Notes under the pieces: generated by a model
Told to the model about the DNA's origin: nothing
Seen by the model: the letters and a program-made list of their open reading frames with translations, nothing else
The model's database searches: none
Shown: piece after piece, positions 1-9,418 of the stretch
How the letters are laid out: the number at the start of each line of letters is the position of its first letter
Position numbering within the stretch: position 1 is the stretch's first letter
Assembly (NCBI GenBank): GCA_032353305.1
Contig: JAUCNG010299958.1
Location: forward strand, 1-12,269
Source of the DNA: Cephalothrix spiralis
Taxonomy: Eukaryota > Nemertea > Palaeonemertea > Archinemertea > Cephalotrichidae
Direction of reading: 5' to 3'
Length of the DNA stretch: 12,269 nucleotides
Position numbers and translations under genes: made by a program

Positions 1-25
1 TGAAAATTACAATCCCGTTAGAGCG

Positions 26-68
26 AACGGAAGCGGGATATAACGTTTTTTTGCTAACGGAAGCGGGA
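26..68. repeat. AACGGAAGCGGGA direct repeat
   Basis: Identical 13-mers at 26-38 and 56-68, with TCCCGTT just upstream as a partial inverted match. Too near the window edge to classify. Confidence 0.5.
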
Positions 69-1815
69 CGAGGACCCACCCTTCGCCCCCATCCCCCTCT
101 TCATACCGAGGCAACTTGCATAGTCTACATTTGCCGAAGTTCAATCAGCCATGTATTACTGCCTGTATTATGTTATGAGGCCTTCCAAAGTTAGGCTTGG
201 TGCGCTTTGTCCTTATGGACCGAAACATTGGAAAAGGTGATGAAAATACAAGAATAGTATTCCTTTGAATATAATAGGTGGTTGCCTGGTATATACCACA
301 CCTCTAGGGACCATTTTTTGGCAACTGAGCTAACGGTATACGATAAATATATTTTTGACGTTTTATGGATGCGTCATTATTTTGTCACATTACATTTGTA
401 TCTCCCACTAACCAGGTGGTGATGAAAAATCTAAACCATTGCTTTCCACTTCCCAAAAATATATAGGCTATGTATCCTATGAAACTGGACGGCCATGATC
501 AGAAATTCTATTTTTTCATGATAGAATATTAAGGTACAATACGGTATATGTATTGAATAAAATCACAATCAATTTGATAAGATATTGGAGCAAACGTATC
601 ATATATCACTAGCTTTAAAATACTAGATTATTCCATTATGAAATGCTAGGCATTTTAATATTCGTTTCCGATCGTGTTCTCCCAAATTAGACGTAAATGC
701 GGTCAATGTCCAGTGCTCCCAGGTGTTCTACTTTCTTCCTTTTTGGATAACTGTCCTACTGTGTCCTACGTTTCCTACTTTTTGGATTGATTTCCTACTT
801 TTTAGCAGATTGGACCAAAAATTGATTTTTCTGCCTCATTTTGACGCTAAAATGCTAATTTTTCGGCTCGCGCCTTACTGGAGTTTTTAATAGGGGACAC
901 TTTTATGTTAATTTCACAGATTTTCAGAGAAAATACCGAATGCATCTGTAATTCGAATAAATTTATATCGGCTGCCAACGCATTTACTATATTCTCCTTG
1001 CTTTTAAGGTGCTAGAAATGACTGAGCAAAATAAGTTGGAGTTTATATTTATCGTGTATTTGGCAGGTCCCACTGCTCGTCCTACTTTTTTGAAAAGTGA
1101 GGTGTATTTAAGTGACTATATATTCTGATATACTCAATTTTCTGTATTTTTTGTATACCTAATGCATTAAGTTACTATGCGAATAAAGTTATATTATTAT
1201 TATTGCATCGAGATGTTGCTGACTAAGCCTGACTTACAGTTCAGGAAGTTTCAAGGGAAGGCCCGTCACCTTTGCTTGGACAATGACACAGTTCTTAAAG
1301 CCCGTGTCCGAGGTAGCTGATGACGATGAACTTATTGCCTTGTCATGCCTCAGTTGAGATCTGCTTCTCTGTATTTTGCTTTTTTCTTGAGAGAATCTTT
1401 AGACGTCTGGCTCCTAAGACCTTATCAATGGGTCTGTTGTATAGACTCTAAGGGCAGATCTATAAATATGATGATCACAATGTGGAGTAAGAGAAAATAT
1501 GTTAATTTTCTGCGGGTTAACAGAACTTTCAGAAAAATTAATTTTTTCTACCTGTACTAAAAAGTCAAAGATTCAATGGGGTGTATGGAGTAATGTATAT
1601 ACGTCAAATATACGCATTTGTTAGTTTCGATGAGGAGGGTTTTTTGACCGTCATTAAAGTAGTTCCTGCACTCAATGCACTATATATATATGATTTCTCT
1701 CAGTTAAACACTTAAGCACAATATATCAACTGAATTTAATCAATCGTAAAATTAAAATTGACTCATCAAAAAAGCTTATAATTATTTCAGGCGCGCAATT
1801 ACGACAGTATTAGAT
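69..1815. other. Non-coding AT-rich stretch with short T-rich repeats
   Basis: No convincing gene. The strings TCCTACTTTTTGGAT and TCCTACTTTTT recur between about 730 and 1095. GCGAATAAAGTTATATTATTATTATTG at 1179-1205 resembles the AATAAA-plus-(ATT)n tail of a LINE 3' end but has no recognisable LINE frame upstream. Short open frames at 1213-1370 lack supporting features. Confidence 0.4.
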
Positions 1816-2112
1816 GAGGGCCCCATGGGCATTTTGTCGGTTAGAGATTAAGCCATATTTGGCTTGTCGATTACCGATTAATTAAGAAATTCGTTATCGG
1901 AACCGGTTAGCGATTAAATAGCTTTAAAGTATCTAAGATCATCTAACGATTAAATAACATAATGCTGTAATAAGCGTAACCGGTTAACGTTCAATTCATT
2001 ATGGGTTTCAACATCTCGGTATCGGTTATCGATTAAATGTATAAATGCATGATCATAGTGTCCGGGTTCAAGTAGTCACAAGAATGACCAGGCCTATGAC
2101 TATAAAAACAAG

Positions 2113-2151
2113 TAGAACTCAAAAAAATTTTCGCCTCGCTTCGCTCGGCTC
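2113..2151. repeat. CGCTTCGCTCGG-containing direct repeat, copy a
   Basis: Begins TAGAACTCAAAAAAATTTT and ends GCCTCGCTTCGCTCGGCTC. A second copy is at 2302-2341 and a lone core at 4441-4460. Confidence 0.75.
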
Positions 2152-2301
2152 CAAACATATCATAAAAAGTTTATTTGCGTATGAAAGTGCGCAAATTGTG
2201 GCCAGGTGTCGAAATTTATCATTAGATCCTTGTATCATTCTATACTGGCGTCGGTGCCACAAACTCGATCTAAGAGTGCTTAAGAATTGCGTCTCTACCC
2301 A

Positions 2302-2341
2302 TAGAGTTCAAAATTTTCCTCGCCTCGCTTTCGCTCGGCTC
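2302..2341. repeat. CGCTTCGCTCGG-containing direct repeat, copy b
   Basis: Begins TAGAGTTCAAAATTTTCC and ends CCTCGCTTTCGCTCGGCTC, one extra T in the core relative to copy a. Confidence 0.75.
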
Positions 2342-3040
2342 GATACCATACTGAAAAAAATTTGTATTAGAAGGCGCACAAGAATTAGGAGCCTTGTTCA
2401 GCCGGATGGGTTATGATTGAAAAAAAGTTCACCGAATTTGCCGATTATACAATTTGCGAGGCGGCATTTTTATCGATTACGGTTAGCGATTAAATGCGAG
2501 AGATGAAATTTTATCGATTAACCAAAATCCTTGTCGATTACCAATTAATTGGGAAAATCCTTGTCGATTAGCGATTTTAGGAGTTGCCCATTATAGGCCC
2601 CTCTTAGATTAGATTACGTTGACATACGGTGCTGAAACAAACGTACGTATTTAACGTCATTCTATGATATTATGTTTCTTTACACAAGTTGTGTTAAGAA
2701 TGTCATTATTCTAAGTATACTTACATGTAAAATATCGAGTCAAAATCACTCGTATATTTTTTTATTGTCTAAACAGCGAGCCCACCCGATATATACTTCT
2801 CTATACAGTATATACTATTTTGAAAAATACAAAAAAGCACTATTAGCTAAAAGAAAAGTTGATAAGATAGCATTTTTCAACAATAACGGCTATATTACAT
2901 TGTATGAACGTAGGTAATTTAAACAAACCGCACAATAGGCGCTCATCTACATAATCATATGCGTATGCGCGTTTCAGCTACTAGTTTTCCGCACACTAGT
3001 CGCTTGTCGTCAATATACAACACACTGATTTGATTATATC

Positions 3041-3046
3041 TTTTAT
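3041..3046 (-). promoter_or_regulatory. Candidate polyadenylation signal, gene 1
   Basis: AATAAA on the minus strand, about 220 nt past the copy 1 stop codon. A matching signal lies at the corresponding place after copy 2, next to the same TTTGCTGCT sequence, so the 3' end may be conserved. Confidence 0.45.
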
Positions 3047-3101
3047 TTGCTGCTACGCTATCGCAGCATGAGAAAATTCAGTCACATGTCAGCAGCAAAT
3101 A
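3042..3101 (-). repeat. 3'-flank hairpin, copy 1
   Basis: Perfect 12-bp inverted arms TTATTTGCTGCT (3042-3053) and AGCAGCAAATAA (3090-3101) with a 36-nt loop. It lies in the presumed 3' UTR of gene 1 and overlaps the candidate AATAAA. Related hairpin after copy 2 at 8056-8124. Confidence 0.6.
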
Positions 3102-3269
3102 ACACAAATAATTATTATAGCCAACGCACACAACTGAATATATTTTTATGCGGATACGCTTACTTAGGCTCGCTTGATCAAATATTGCGTTTTCAACGTC
3201 TAAGACTTAAATATGACAATGATTTCATTAAATGACAGATACATGTATATAAGGCTATGATAAGTCAAT

Positions 3270-4204
3270 TTAAACTGCAGCTTCGAATGTGATAATATGT
3301 CCCAAACAGCAAGATGCTGATACAGCAACTCGGCCGTCAGGCAAAATGCAAACATCTTCTGGCGCTTTTAAATCCTTGTCGCTAAAAGAGACGAGTGGTG
3401 TTAAATCTGGTTTAAATACTTGAATTAATGGATTTGGTTCAGTGACACAAACTAAAACAAAGCCAGAATTATCAACAGCTAATCCTTTTAATTTTAAACG
3501 AAAACAATCTTTTTCAGTGCTAGGGTATATTACTGATTTAACGAGATTCCCTTCCAGTGTGAATTCATGAATTTTCCCCACATAACCATTAACCATTGAC
3601 CAATAACCAAAAACATTAAGCTCCTCATCTTCAATAATATACTCATTATCTGTTATTAAAACGCGATTATCTTTAGATATTGTAATCCCGAACGGATCTT
3701 TCAAAACATCTTCTCCAAATTGTTTCACAAACTCTAAATCTGAATTCAAAACTTTTATCTGTTTGTTCTGACAATCTGTAATGTATAAATTGCCATTAAG
3801 TTGAGACTGAGCGATTTGCTGCGGGAAGTGTAAAGAATGTTCTTCCTTTCCAACATACTGCCGGACAATTTCGCCGTCGACAGAACTTTTAATGACACGA
3901 CTATTCTTGCTGTCAACGACGGCAAAATGTCCATCAGTCATCACACATACACCGGTAGGTTCATATAAAGGGTCCTCTTCAAATTTTAAAGATTTCATTA
4001 GTTTCTGATTTGCGATTACGTCAACTCTAGATCCGTATCTCTTTGCAACAACGAATTTCGCATTGTAACAATCTAACTGGTCTGGATAACACAAATCATA
4101 ATCATGTTCAAAGACTAGCGGAAAGACTTCATCAATTATCATTCTCTTGTAATCATTGTGGTGTGGCATCAGACTAACACTGCTCACTGCACTTGAAATT
4201 GAAG
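3270..4204 (-). CDS. Gene 1 terminal exon: NHL-type beta-propeller (copy 1)
   Basis: Encodes 310 residues after a split codon and ends in TAA. It starts after acceptor tttttgttttccag|CTTCAATT in phase 1, the same position and phase as the paralogous exon at 9171. The copy-2 Met is replaced here by GTG (Val), so this exon has no initiator of its own near its 5' end and needs an upstream exon. Six NHL-like blades follow, numbered in the predicted 337-residue protein: about 72-101, 107-143, 151-190, 195-252, 263-300 and 305-335. Examples are GVCVMTDGHFAVVDSKNSRV and CILPDGRVAVS. Blade 4 carries an acidic/aromatic loop (IIEDEELNVFGYWSMVNG) about a dozen residues longer than in copy 2. The frame is intact, which suggests selection. 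Likely role: protein- or RNA-binding propeller; specific function not recognisable. Confidence 0.86.
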
Positions 4205-4223
4205 CTGGAAAACAAAAATTCAG
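4205..4223 (-). other. Splice acceptor of NHL copy 1 exon
   Basis: Minus-strand CTGAATTTTTGTTTTCCAG precedes the open frame. It has the same phase and exon-start sequence as the copy 2 acceptor. Confidence 0.78.
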
Positions 4224-4440
4224 TTGATTTTGTTACCCGGTAACCATTTATAGTTTTTTTTCTGAAAGATAAATCAATTATGATTTTTTTTTTATAATTT
4301 GTAGTTTTTATTTACAGAAATCATTTTATATTTTTTACATTATCGTCGTATAAACTGATTTTAATTTCTTATTTTTGTTTTACTTACATGTTCGTTTTAA
4401 TTAATGCACATTTATATTATATATATATTACTTTTTACTT

Positions 4441-4460
4441 TCGACTCGCTTCGCTCGGCA
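4441..4460. repeat. CGCTTCGCTCGG core, gene 1 intron
   Basis: TCGACTCGCTTCGCTCGGCA, a third occurrence of the motif, inside the AT-rich stretch (about 4300-4660) that has no match in duplication copy 2. It may mark a separate insertion. Confidence 0.6.
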
Positions 4461-4898
4461 TCATATTTTTTTATTTTAGATTTATTTGTGCAAAAACGCG
4501 AGCCAAAAATGAAAAAAAATATTATGGTTAGGGCCTTATATGTATACATTATATTGATTTATTGAAAAGTAATTTTTTTTGTAGTGAAGCTCAAAAATCC
4601 TAAGTCTCCAAAAAATTGTAATAAATCACCTAAAATCCTAAAATTAAGATAGCTAAAGTGACTACGAGGTCCGATAAAGTCAATTTAATTCAAAAATGTT
4701 GTTAATGGCATTTTTTTCGGCTCTGTAAAAAAATATTTTAATGCATCGTGATTTTATATTTTCTTCCTATCGTGCTTAACTACTGCAATAACTTCGTTTC
4801 CAACGAAATTTACAGGCGTGCAGAGAAAAAAGAAGTGCTACCTATCACCATCCTATGTTATAATAAAGTTCTTTAATGGTAACTGTTGGAAGATTATA

Positions 4899-5823
4899 CA
4901 GTGTGTCCCAAAAAAAAGGTAATCCAAATTTGCAGGTTTATGGTGCGAAAAGTATAGATTATTTGAAAATATTTTTTAGCCATCATTTTAGAACATCTTA
5001 TTATCTTTATATTTATACCACCTAAAGTGAATTATCTTCATGCATGACTGAATACGAGCTATTTGAAAAGACTACGTTTTTCCAAGTTTGAAAAATGTTA
5101 ATCTTAATTGAGATGCAAATTTAAGCTACAATTTTAAATTTATCTTTATGTTTGTGGTATCCCCGAAAAGCTGGGCTTTGACCTTTCTAGTGATACATCG
5201 CATTAGTCACTGCGGTCAAGCAGTACTCAGTTATAGCGCGTTTTACCTTATGTTATTTGATGTCATAGAAAATTTCTAAGTTTGAGTCTCGGTGAGATCG
5301 AAAATTTCCAAGATCTCGGTTGAATGTCAAATAAGTCTGTAAAAATTATGTTTATTTGAAATAAAATTTCAATACCAAAAAACCCTAAGTACTAAGCTAT
5401 TCAAAAATACTCGACCCTAAGATTTTCGATTATCACAACCTCGTTCCTAGGGATTTTCGCAAAAATAGCAATTTTGAGCGATTTCCCCCAAAATAACCTG
5501 TCAGCAAAAGTTTTAATCGATGTGAGTTATGTACCTAGATAACTGGTGTCTATGCTGTTGCTATTGGTGAAAAAAAGTATATTTTTTATGTTTTTTGTCA
5601 GTTTTTTTTTGTTATTTTTCCAAACTTGGAAAAACGCGTGTTTATACTGTCTTTTTCAAATACCTGGTATTCAGTCATGCATGAAGATAATTCACTTTAT
5701 ATGGTATAAATAGAGAGGTAATAAGATGTTCTTAAATGGTGGCTAAAAAATATTTTTCTCAAAATCTATACTTTTCGCACCATAAACCTGCAAAGTTGGA
5801 TTACCTTTTTTTGGGACACACTG
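4899..5823. mobile_element. Mariner/Tc1-type foldback MITE (925 bp)
   Basis: Begins CAGTGTGTCCCAAAAAAAAG and ends in its reverse complement, CTTTTTTTGGGACACACTG, flanked by TA on both sides (4897-4898 and 5824-5825), the standard mariner/Tc1 target duplication. The inverted arms are long, about 200 bp each (4899-5097 and 5613-5823), and well matched by eye, including TTCATGCATGACTGAATAC and GTTTTTCCAAGTTTG. The 515-bp interior has no transposase frame. It sits in the gene 1 intron and is absent from the gene 2 intron. Confidence 0.88.
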
Positions 5824-5963
5824 TACTACTCGATATGTCATTGAGTGATAAACGAACTCATGATTAAAGATGGCTGACATATAATTGTCTGATAACTATA
5901 ACTGTACTGATATCTGATATTGAGTTCAAGATTTCCCCACTAGGAGAAAAATACACTTTTAGA

Positions 5964-5969
5964 ACTTAC
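5964..5969 (-). other. Splice donor, gene 1 intron 1
   Basis: Minus-strand AAGG|GTAAGT, a near-perfect consensus donor in phase 1. The intron to 4205 would be 1765 nt and contains the mariner-type element. Confidence 0.6.
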
Positions 5970-6048
5970 CCTTGCTACTTTTAGCCCTGGTCGCTCCTAC
6001 AGCCCGTGTCATTCTATCAACATGAACTTTTTTTTTGTATACTGCCAT
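5970..6048 (-). CDS. Gene 1 exon 1: short basic N-terminal exon
   Basis: A 79-nt coding segment too small for ORF searches. ATG at 6048 is in a strong Kozak context (aacaaaATGG), with an in-frame TGA at 6063-6061. It encodes 26 residues beginning MAVYKKKVHVDRMTR and ending AKSSK, rich in Lys and Arg. It ends at a textbook donor, AAGG|GTAAGT, in phase 1, and the intron frame meets a stop three codons later. Joined to the acceptor at 4204 it forms GCT (Ala) and continues in frame into the NHL exon, giving a 337-residue protein. The basic tail could be a nucleic-acid-binding or nuclear-targeting segment, but no named motif is recognisable. It has no similarity to the end of the protease exon. 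Evidence is splice-site and frame logic only. Confidence 0.55.
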
Positions 6049-7801
6049 TTTGTTTAGATATCACTGAAGCCGCGTACTAAATACGATCAAATACGTCTTA
6101 GCTATGAAAACTTCACCTAAATTAATCAATACGCATGACAGAAATATCACTAACAAATGTGCATGACGTTTTATTAAAAACAGCCCATGATCTATGATCG
6201 ATATTCATATAAAAATACATTTCTCCCCTAAACAAACTTGTACTTCATGCTTGCTTAGATTTTCATTAATCATATGAATAATGTTTCATAACAAAACGTA
6301 GTACTCTATTAAAAATTATGACTATATATGTACATTGTACGCCTGTACTATAGTTTGCCTTGTAGAACGGGAACAGTACCCTCTTGTTTACTAAAGTAAA
6401 TAAAAAGGTTATATTTATTTTATGACGTGATTTTGTGATTACCGAAAATAAAAATAACATGGTCTATACTCTTCCAAATGACAAGCTCTAATAAGATGGG
6501 TCTTGCATGTCAAAAAAACAAGTTAGCATACATTTTTATATTCATTTAAGTTATCAAAGACAATACATTAATACATACACACACATGTTAGGAAGGGCTT
6601 TCTGTAGGGCTTTTTGGAGCTCGAATCTAAAGGGGGTGGCTCATTCGCCCCCCCTTAAGATCTCGGCTATTGGTGAATGCAGAAAGCTGGATTTTTTTGA
6701 CACATATAGGGTAACATCAAAAGAACACTTTAACAAAAAAAATCGAAAAAGCAGGTGCCGGGGCTTCAGGAGCCCATTTTTTGGTCCAAAATCGGGAAAA
6801 AAGTGAAAATAATTCATTATTTTCATATTAGCTTAATTTCAAGATTTTTATGGTCTCAGCGTGTTTTTTTCTTTGCAAATGTCTTCAATACTATCCAAAC
6901 AGCTGGCGACAACGCCGCAGGGTTTCGAAAAGGGCCCCCAAAAAATAAATAAAATATTTGGCGCAAAAGTGGGTCCTGGGCCAAATGACGCCAGGGTTGA
7001 CGCAAAACCCTCAACATGATCTTATTTGTCTACAGTAGCATAATGATCAGTCTAGAAAATATTTTTTTGCACCAAAAGGGTTCTTTGGGCCCTCTGCTGG
7101 CGGCATTTTTTTGGGAAAAAGCACGCGTCCCGACAAAATTCCGAAATTCGTCAAAAATCAATATTTTTGAACCATTTTTTTTTAAATAGGTCTAAACAAA
7201 TAGATTTACGTGGGCATGACTCCTTGCGTCCGCTATTCCCCCCCCCCCCATTTTTACAATTTTTTCAGGAATAGGGTTAAGGGAAATTTTGGCGTTGAAC
7301 CTTCGTACCTCAGCCCTTTCTCTCTGAACGCTTGTTTTTATGTTCAAAAGGGTCGGGCCCGCTTTGGATTCTCAAGGGTACAGTTTTTCGAGAGAGAGAA
7401 AATCTATATTTGCCCTGGGCACCTTTTAAATTGGTCAAACCCAATCTTATCCATGCGGATCAAAAATGACCGGAACCTTAAAAATTTTGCGAATTTGGTC
7501 CCTGAGGCTCCAAAGTGACCCTTTCGAAAATATAAACTTAAACCTAGGATTTCCACAAGCTTTCTAAAAATATAAGGGTTGAACAAGAGTGGCCACCCTG
7601 TAGACAAATTGTTAACATTTAAAAATAAGTTGAAATCCCAGTTTTTTTGCCACGTAATTGATTTAATTAATTTACGAAAGCAAAGATCTAAAAAAGAGCT
7701 GAGCATAATGAGCTTACCAGAAAAAGGCGCAAATCACTATTTAAAAATTTGATAAAATAGAAAAATCATTTGCACCCTGTCTTTGCAAGTGAACAAATGA
7801 T
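6049..7801. other. Intergenic region with G/C-run block
   Basis: The first part (6049 to about 6570) is plain AT-rich DNA upstream of gene 1; I see no clear TATA box. From about 6580 to 7600 the composition changes: runs of G or C (GGGGGTGG, CGCCCCCCC, ten C at 7240-7249) and phrases such as AAGGGCCCCC, GGGTCCTGGGCC and GGGCCCTCTG. Open frames here in both strands look like products of composition. Probably old repeat sequence. Confidence 0.4.
7589..7600. mobile_element. Solitary CAGGGTGGCCAC end
   Basis: GTGGCCACCCTG is identical to the right end of the element at 9419-9688. I found no matching left end upstream, so this is probably the surviving end of a broken or divergent relative. Confidence 0.4.
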
Positions 7802-8041
7802 TATATACTTCTCTATACAATTTTGCATAATATATTTTTATTCACCAAAAATAGCACAATTAACAGACGATAATAGCTAGGTTAGCGTTTTTCTACAAAA
7901 GCAGGCTACTTTATAAACGTAGGTAATTTTTATCAAAACCGCACACTATGCGCTTTTTCGGATGCGTACACGTGCAAAGCTGCGACAAGTTCTCAGTGCG
8001 CTAGTCGCTTGACCGGCAGGATCGCAATTTCATCACTTGAG

Positions 8042-8047
8042 TTTATT
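8042..8047 (-). promoter_or_regulatory. Candidate polyadenylation signal, gene 2
   Basis: AATAAA on the minus strand, about 265 nt past the copy 2 stop codon, in the position equivalent to the gene 1 candidate. Another AATAAA is at 7842-7837. Confidence 0.45.
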
Positions 8048-8055
8048 CTGCTATA

Positions 8056-8124
8056 TTTGCTGCTGCGACTATTCCGTAGGTTCCACTGCACACCCGGAAA
8101 TGTCAGTCGCATGTCAGCAGCAAA
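8056..8124 (-). repeat. 3'-flank hairpin, copy 2
   Basis: Arms TTTGCTGCTGCGACT (8056-8070) and AGTCGC plus AGCAGCAAA (8105-8110 and 8116-8124), interrupted only by a 5-nt bulge ATGTC. The loop is 34 nt and differs from copy 1 while the basal stem is kept. Confidence 0.6.
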
Positions 8125-8311
8125 ATAGAACATGTACATTAATTGGCAAGCGATTATTTTACCCACCGCACACAAGGAATTTTGATGCGGACATGCGAAT
8201 TTAGTGGACAAACGCTTAATCTAATCTTGCGTTTAGTGAACAACTGTTCAAAGTCTAATATGAAGTCCTCTTTAAGCAGATAAAAGTTTCATTAGGCTAA
8301 GATAAGTCAAT

Positions 8312-9171
8312 TTAAAACGCAGCTTTAAATATTACAATCTTTTTTATATCAGAGACAGCAACTCGACCGTCAGGCAAAATGCAAATATCCAGTGGGCCAT
8401 TTAAATCATTTTCACCAAAGGTGACGAGTGGAGTTAAATCTGGGTTAAATACTTGAATCAATCCTTTTGGTTCATAGACACAAACTAAAACAAAGCCGGA
8501 ATCATCAACAGCTAATCCCGTTATAGGCCAAATATTACTTTTCGCATTATGGACTTTTACTTGTTTAACGGGTTTTCCTTCTATCGTGAATTCATATAGT
8601 TTGCCCGCATTCTTATCTTCATCAGTATTCTGATTTTCCTCACCTGTTACAAAAACGCGATTGTCTTTGGATATTGTTATCCCGTATGGCTTATACAAAA
8701 CATCTGATCCAAATTGTTGCACAAACTTTAAATTGGAATTCAAAACAATTATCCGATTGTTCAGACGATCTGTAATGTATAAATTGTCATTAAGTTTCGA
8801 CTGAGCGATTCGGTACGGAAAAATTAAACCTTCTTCTCTTTCCTTTCCAAACTGCCGGACAATTTCGCCGTCGACAGTACTTTTTATGACATGATTATTC
8901 AAATCGTCAGCGACGGCAAAATGTCCGTTAGTCATAACACATACACCTGTAGGCCGATCTAACTTGTCCTCTTCAAATTTTAAAGATTTGATTAGTTTCT
9001 GATTTTCTATTACGTCAATTGTGTTTTTGGATCTCATTGCTAAAACAAATGACCCATTGACATAATCGAACTGATATGGCAAAGATTCAAGCTTTATGAC
9101 TTCATCATTTTTCATTCTACTGTAATCAGTGTGCGGCATCAGACTAACACTCATTGCACTTGAAATAGAAG
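8312..9171 (-). CDS. Gene 2 terminal exon: NHL-type beta-propeller (copy 2)
   Basis: Encodes 285 residues after a split codon and ends in TAA. The upstream edge is a clear acceptor: a pyrimidine run then CCTTCCAG|CTTCTATT, phase 1. The internal Met at 9154 is therefore probably not the start. Six repeats of about 40 residues can be read, each with a pattern such as GVCVMTNGHFAVAD, NDNLYITDRLNNRIIVLNS or DICILPDGRVAVSD, typical of NHL/six-bladed propellers of TRIM-NHL-like animal proteins. No RING, B-box or coiled coil is encoded here. Blade 4 has a short acidic loop (NQNTDEDKN). Such propellers usually bind protein or RNA; the ligand here is unknown. The best available 5' partner is the protease exon (donor at 10104, same phase), giving a 523-residue protein. 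A paralog sits at 3270-4204. Confidence 0.85.
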
Positions 9172-9193
9172 CTGGAAGGGAGGAAAAAAGTAA
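9172..9193 (-). other. Splice acceptor of NHL copy 2 exon
   Basis: Minus-strand TTACTTTTTTCCTCCCTTCCAG: an unbroken pyrimidine tract and CAG directly before the open frame. The equivalent acceptor precedes copy 1 and the first exon bases are nearly identical (CTTC[TA]ATTTCAAGTGCA), which supports it as a real, inherited exon boundary. Confidence 0.8.
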
Positions 9194-9418
9194 CCAATTT
9201 TAATCTGAAAGATTAAGCAATTATTATTTTTGGAATACGCGCGATATTTTGTGGCTTTCAAGAGAAAATTTTATTCAATTCAAACAAATGATTTAATTAC
9301 GTTTTTGTCGGCTCAGAAAAATGCGAAATCACATAAAATATTTTAGACTTTCTTCCTATTGAGCAACGTGAACTGATCGTTATTGTTTTATTAACATAAG
9401 CGTTGCATTTTCTTCCGG

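Larger units (their letters stand above)
1816..2603. mobile_element. Non-autonomous TIR element with CGATTA arrays (788 bp)
   Basis: Ends GAGGGCCCCATGGGCA (1816-1831) and TGCCCATTATAGGCCCCTC (2585-2603) are imperfect inverted repeats, flanked by an exact TTAGAT on each side (1810-1815 and 2604-2609). CGATTA occurs at least five times in each subterminal zone (about 1868-2036 and 2472-2571), always on the plus strand. The middle holds two direct repeats with the CGCCTCGCTTCGCTCGGC motif. No transposase frame is credible; superfamily not recognised. Confidence 0.65.
2927..3165. repeat. Short CGCACA...TGCGGATACG subrepeats in 3' flank (also about 7936-8205)
   Basis: Within each duplication copy, two related stretches begin with CCGCACA or ACGCACACA and are followed 20-35 nt later by TGCG(G)AT(A/G)CG or similar (near 2927 and 3124; near 7937 and 8165). 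They flank the hairpin. Origin unclear; perhaps an old small mobile element already present before the duplication. Confidence 0.35.
2790..4800. repeat. Segmental duplication, copy 1
   Basis: Shares sequence with 7802-9400: an exact ATATACTTCTCTATAC at 2791-2806 and 7803-7818, GAACGTAGGTAATTT-like and CTAGTCGCTTG blocks, the whole NHL exon, the acceptor, and the first part of the intron (CTGAAAGAT...CAATTAT). Weaker similarity resumes near 4680-4780 (TCGGCTC, TTTCTTCCTAT). About 360 nt at roughly 4300-4660 appears unmatched in copy 2. Boundaries are approximate, by eye. Confidence 0.7.
7802..9400. repeat. Segmental duplication, copy 2
   Basis: Partner of 2790-4800 in the same orientation, offset about 5 kb. 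It covers the 3' flank, NHL exon, acceptor and proximal intron of gene 2. Divergence is substantial outside the exon, so the event is not recent. Confidence 0.7.

Noticed and set aside
1213-1560. Short plus-strand open frames with an acceptor-like ...GACTTACAG and donor-like CGAG|GTAGCT
   Set aside because: Only 30-70 codons, no recognisable protein similarity, weak splice signals and no neighbour exon; likely chance.
2045-2416. 123-codon plus-strand frame
   Set aside because: Lies wholly inside the 1816-2603 element and spans its direct repeats; the protein has no domain and looks like translated repeat.
2672-3235. Two small plus-strand frames (81 and 62 codons)
   Set aside because: They overlap the duplicated 3' flank of the NHL gene on the opposite strand, and the matching region of copy 2 does not preserve them.
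6507-7706. Several overlapping frames on both strands
   Set aside because: They arise from the G/C-run block, overlap each other and show no domain or family pattern.
7993-8211. 72-codon minus-strand frame downstream of NHL copy 2
   Set aside because: Covers the 3' UTR hairpin; no equivalent frame is kept in copy 1.
9154-9154. Met at 9154 as the start of a stand-alone NHL protein
   Set aside because: The frame stays open upstream to a strong acceptor, and the paralogous position is Val, so it is more likely an internal residue.
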